Positions 5,682 to 7,718 of a DNA stretch of 7,718 nt are shown piece by piece (the first letter of the stretch is position 1; each line of letters begins with the position of its first letter). The DNA lies in contig JASEIR010000120.1 of NCBI GenBank assembly GCA_030017355.1, positions 1 through 7,718 on the forward strand, given 5' to 3'. The stretch is from Actinomycetota bacterium. Lineage in GTDB: Bacteria > Actinomycetota > Aquicultoria > Aquicultorales > Aquicultoraceae. Both the position numbers and the translations under genes were made by a program. Under the pieces are notes generated by a model, which was given only the letters and a program-made list of their open reading frames with translations, was not told the DNA's origin and ran no database searches.

Positions 5682-5708
5682 TAAATTACGTGAAAACTTT
5701 ACCGATAT
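5682..5708 (+). promoter_or_regulatory. Candidate sigma-D/sigma-28 (flagellar) promoter
   Basis: TAAA at 5682-5685 is followed after exactly 15 bases by ACCGATAT at 5701-5708. The Bacillus sigma-D consensus is TAAA, about 15 bases, GCCGATAT, so only one base of the -10 element differs. It would start transcription roughly 45 bases before the TTG of the small membrane protein and drive that gene and the GGDEF-EAL gene. This regulon controls flagella, motility and chemotaxis, a sensible place for a c-di-GMP enzyme. Confidence 0.5.
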
Positions 5709-5745
5709 TAACACTAATCGATGCATAGGCTAATTATTGTTCAGC

Positions 5746-5751
5746 AAGGAG
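5746..5751 (+). promoter_or_regulatory. Ribosome binding site deciding the TTG start of the small membrane protein
   Basis: AAGGAG lies seven bases before the TTG at 5759. This is strong, well-spaced support that the short frame is a real gene and begins with TTG. Confidence 0.75.
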
Positions 5752-5758
5752 TTCTCAA

Positions 5759-5953
5759 TTGTTCACTAATCGTACTAGGAATCGTAACCAACTTACGCAA
5801 ATTGGGATACTGTCCGCATTGCTTTTTTTAGCGGCCTTGTGTTTGGCTGTATTTCACACAAACAGCACGTCTAGCTTAGTAAGCCACACTATTGCGCTCA
5901 TTGCTTTTCTGTTCATGGGAATATTTGGTTGGTTGCAGGCAGTAAAAACATGA
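5759..5953 (+). CDS. Small two-pass membrane protein
   Basis: This 64-residue protein is not one I recognise by name. It starts with an Arg-rich cytoplasmic tail (FTNRTRNRNQ), followed by two hydrophobic spans at about 15-32 and 40-59, joined by a short Ser/Thr/His loop that would face outside, and ends LQAVKT inside. Both termini would lie in the cytoplasm as a helical hairpin. The TTG start has AAGGAG seven bases upstream, and the frame ends in an ATGA overlap with the PAS-GGDEF-EAL gene, so the two are probably translationally coupled. The downstream enzyme has no membrane segment of its own, although many such proteins do, so this hairpin might anchor or regulate it. That role is inference. 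No gene symbol can be given. Confidence 0.65.
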   Translation: MFTNRTRNRNQLTQIGILSALLFLAALCLAVFHTNSTSSLVSHTIALIAFLFMGIFGWLQAVKT

Positions 5954-7718
5954 ACGGACTAAGAGAAGATTCGCTTGATAGTGCAAATAGTATTGAAGCA
6001 ATTGTTGCAGGCTGCGCTGAAGCTAATGCTGTAAAACCCGAAGAGACGATTGGTTGCTGGAATAAAATACTGGACGATTTGGACGATGAAATCTACTTCT
6101 TTGACTCTAAAACCCTTCGGGTTATTTGGGCAAATAAAAAAGCCAATAGGTGCTTAGGTCACTCACCAGAAGATACAGCTTGTTTTACGCTTTTTGACTT
6201 AGGTTACGATTTCCTTAAGGAAGACTTTGAAGCGCAAGTAAAACCTCTGCGCAACGGAGCTCAAGAATTGCTCAAGTTTGAAGACATACAGATGCAAAGC
6301 GACGGCACAATGTACCCCGCCGAAATACAGCTGCGACTGTACCAAAATGCAGACTCTTCATTCTTCGTGCTAATCGTCCATGATATAACTGATAGAAAAA
6401 CAGCTGAATGGTTGCTTTTGGAAAGCGAGGAACGGTATAGCCGCCTGCTATCTCTATCTTCCGATGCCATAGTTATCTATGACGAAGAAAAGCTAATGTA
6501 TGTAAATGAAGCAGGGGTAAGATTGATTGGCGCCGAAAACATAAAAAGCATAATTGGTAAATCTATGCTTGATTTTATCCACCCCGATTATCATGAAAAC
6601 GCAAGGAAAAGAACCCGCCTGCTACTACAAGGAAAAACTGTTGGCTGGGTTGAGGAAAAACTTGTTCGACTTGATGGAAAAACTGTTGATGTTGAGCTCT
6701 TGGCAACTCTGATAGTGTATCAAGGCAAATCAGTTATACAAACAATCATCCGCGATATCACAGAGCGCAAAAGAGCAGAGGACATGCTCAATTACATGGC
6801 TTATTACGATTTTCTAACTGAACTCCCCAATCGAGCTCTATTCAATGACCGGCTAAACCTTGCACTAGCTCATGCCCACCGCAACAGAGAAGGCTTGGCT
6901 ATACTCTACCTGGACTTGGACAACTTTAAAACTATCAACGATACTCTGGGGCATGATTTGGGCGATCAGCTGTTGCAAAACGTTACCAGGCGTCTTATTT
7001 GCTGCGTAAGAGAAGGAGATACTGTTTCAAGATTTGGAGGGGATGAGTTTGTCATTTTGCTGCCGGAGGTTAATAATGCCGAGGGAGCAATAAAGGTTGC
7101 AAAGAAGGTCATTGATGCACTTAAGCCCCCGTTTAATCTAAACGGTCAAGAGGTGCATATTACAACCAGTATTGGGGTTAGCCTTCACCCACACGACGGC
7201 GACGATGCGCAGACGCTGCTAAAGAACGCCGAGATTGCCCTATACCGGGCTAAAGACCAAGGCAGGGATAATTATCAACTATATACTTCCGAGATGAATA
7301 CGCACGTTCTTATGCGCCTTGCTCTTGAAAATAGCCTGCGCGGAGCTCTTGAACGGGAAGAATTCAGGCTATATTACCAGCCGCAAGCCGACATTAGCTC
7401 AGGAAAAATCATGGGTCTAGAGGCACTCCTTCGCTGGCAGCACCCTGACCTTGGCACAGTACCTCCTATTGACTTCATACCTTTGGCTGAAGAAACTGGG
7501 CTTATTGTTCCAATCGGTGAATGGGTTTTAAAAACGGCATGCAAGCAAAACAAAGAGTGGCAAAATCAAGGATATCCTCCCATAAGGATGTCTGTAAATC
7601 TCTCAGCAAGACAATTTCAGCAGCAAAATCTGGTAGAGATGATTGATTCAGTGCTGGAGGAAACGGGTTTGGAGCCAAAATATCTTGAGCTAGAAATCAC
7701 TGAAAGTGTAGTTATACA
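5950..7718 (+). CDS. PAS-PAS-GGDEF-EAL cyclic-di-GMP signalling enzyme (3' end outside window)
   Basis: This frame runs open from ATG at 5950 to the window edge, 589 complete codons, and is incomplete at the C-terminus. Domains in order are PAS (about 34-152, ending FFVLIVHDITDRKTAE), PAS (about 160-277, ending IIRDITERKRAE), GGDEF (about 280-442) and EAL (from about 458). The GGDEF domain has the metal-binding region LDLDNFKTIND (Asp322), an intact RFGGDEF signature (Gly363-Phe367), and the inhibitory RxxD site (Arg354-Asp357) exactly five residues upstream. The EAL domain shows GLEALLRW (Glu491-Leu493), MSVNLSARQF (Asn550) and LEITES (Glu582, Glu585), so both cyclase and phosphodiesterase may be active. 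PAS domains would sense a ligand or redox signal. No transmembrane segment is present. It overlaps the small membrane protein gene by ATGA and may share a sigma-D-like promoter with it. Confidence 0.93.
   Translation, partial: MNGLREDSLDSANSIEAIVAGCAEANAVKPEETIGCWNKILDDLDDEIYFFDSKTLRVIWANKKANRCLGHSPEDTACFTLFDLGYDFLKEDFEAQVKPLRNGAQELLKFEDIQMQSDGTMYPAEIQLRLYQNADSSFFVLIVHDITDRKTAEWLLLESEERYSRLLSLSSDAIVIYDEEKLMYVNEAGVRLIGAENIKSIIGKSMLDFIHPDYHENARKRTRLLLQGKTVGWVEEKLVRLDGKTVDVELLATLIVYQGKSVIQTIIRDITERKRAEDMLNYMAYYDFLTELPNRALFNDRLNLALAHAHRNREGLAILYLDLDNFKTINDTLGHDLGDQLLQNVTRRLICCVREGDTVSRFGGDEFVILLPEVNNAEGAIKVAKKVIDALKPPFNLNGQEVHITTSIGVSLHPHDGDDAQTLLKNAEIALYRAKDQGRDNYQLYTSEMNTHVLMRLALENSLRGALEREEFRLYYQPQADISSGKIMGLEALLRWQHPDLGTVPPIDFIPLAEETGLIVPIGEWVLKTACKQNKEWQNQGYPPIRMSVNLSARQFQQQNLVEMIDSVLEETGLEPKYLELEITESVVI

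Noticed and set aside
6261..6470. Minus-strand open frame inside the PAS region.
   Set aside because: It lies opposite a clear PAS-GGDEF-EAL coding frame and has no ribosome site or recognisable domain.

Overview
This window looks like a piece of a bacterial chromosome of moderate-to-low G+C content, estimated by eye. Shine-Dalgarno sites are strong (AGGAGG-type), and TTG starts are used alongside ATG and possibly GTG. Together with the gene content (DsrE/TSUP sulfur genes, a secreted subtilisin with an I9 propeptide, a possible sigma-D-type promoter) this suggests an anaerobic or thermophilic Gram-positive-type lineage, such as Clostridia or a deep actinobacterial group. The taxonomic guess is inference only. 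No rRNA, tRNA, CRISPR array or insertion sequence was seen.

Bases 40-2438 (minus strand) form one five-gene operon, read arsR, dsrE-like, TSUP permease, second dsrE-like, thioredoxin. A consensus-like promoter lies at 2479-2507, and an imperfect palindrome that could be the repressor's operator overlaps it. The set fits a reactive-sulfur system: a cysteine-containing ArsR-family sensor, two DsrE-type sulfur carriers, a membrane exporter or importer of a sulfur anion, and a thioredoxin that could reduce persulfides. The substrate is not proven by sequence.

Bases 2606-2633 hold a strong intrinsic terminator, which ends the next minus-strand unit. That unit (2703-3870) is a secreted subtilisin-like protease with signal peptide, I9 inhibitor propeptide and intact catalytic triad. 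It is interrupted by a one-base frameshift in a run of seven A residues between propeptide and catalytic domain. An extended -10 promoter lies upstream at 3930-3938.

Bases 4046-5606 (minus strand) hold a two-gene unit: a protein of the type often annotated as quinate 5-dehydrogenase, then, one base after its stop, a TPR-like helical protein. A near-perfect 21-bp tandem duplication copies the end of the TPR gene including its stop codon.

Bases 5759 to the window end (plus strand) hold a divergent pair: a 64-residue protein with two membrane segments and, overlapping it by ATGA, a PAS-PAS-GGDEF-EAL cyclic-di-GMP enzyme cut off by the window edge. A sigma-D/sigma-28-like promoter (TAAA, 15 bases, ACCGATAT) lies ahead of the pair, which would tie it to motility control.
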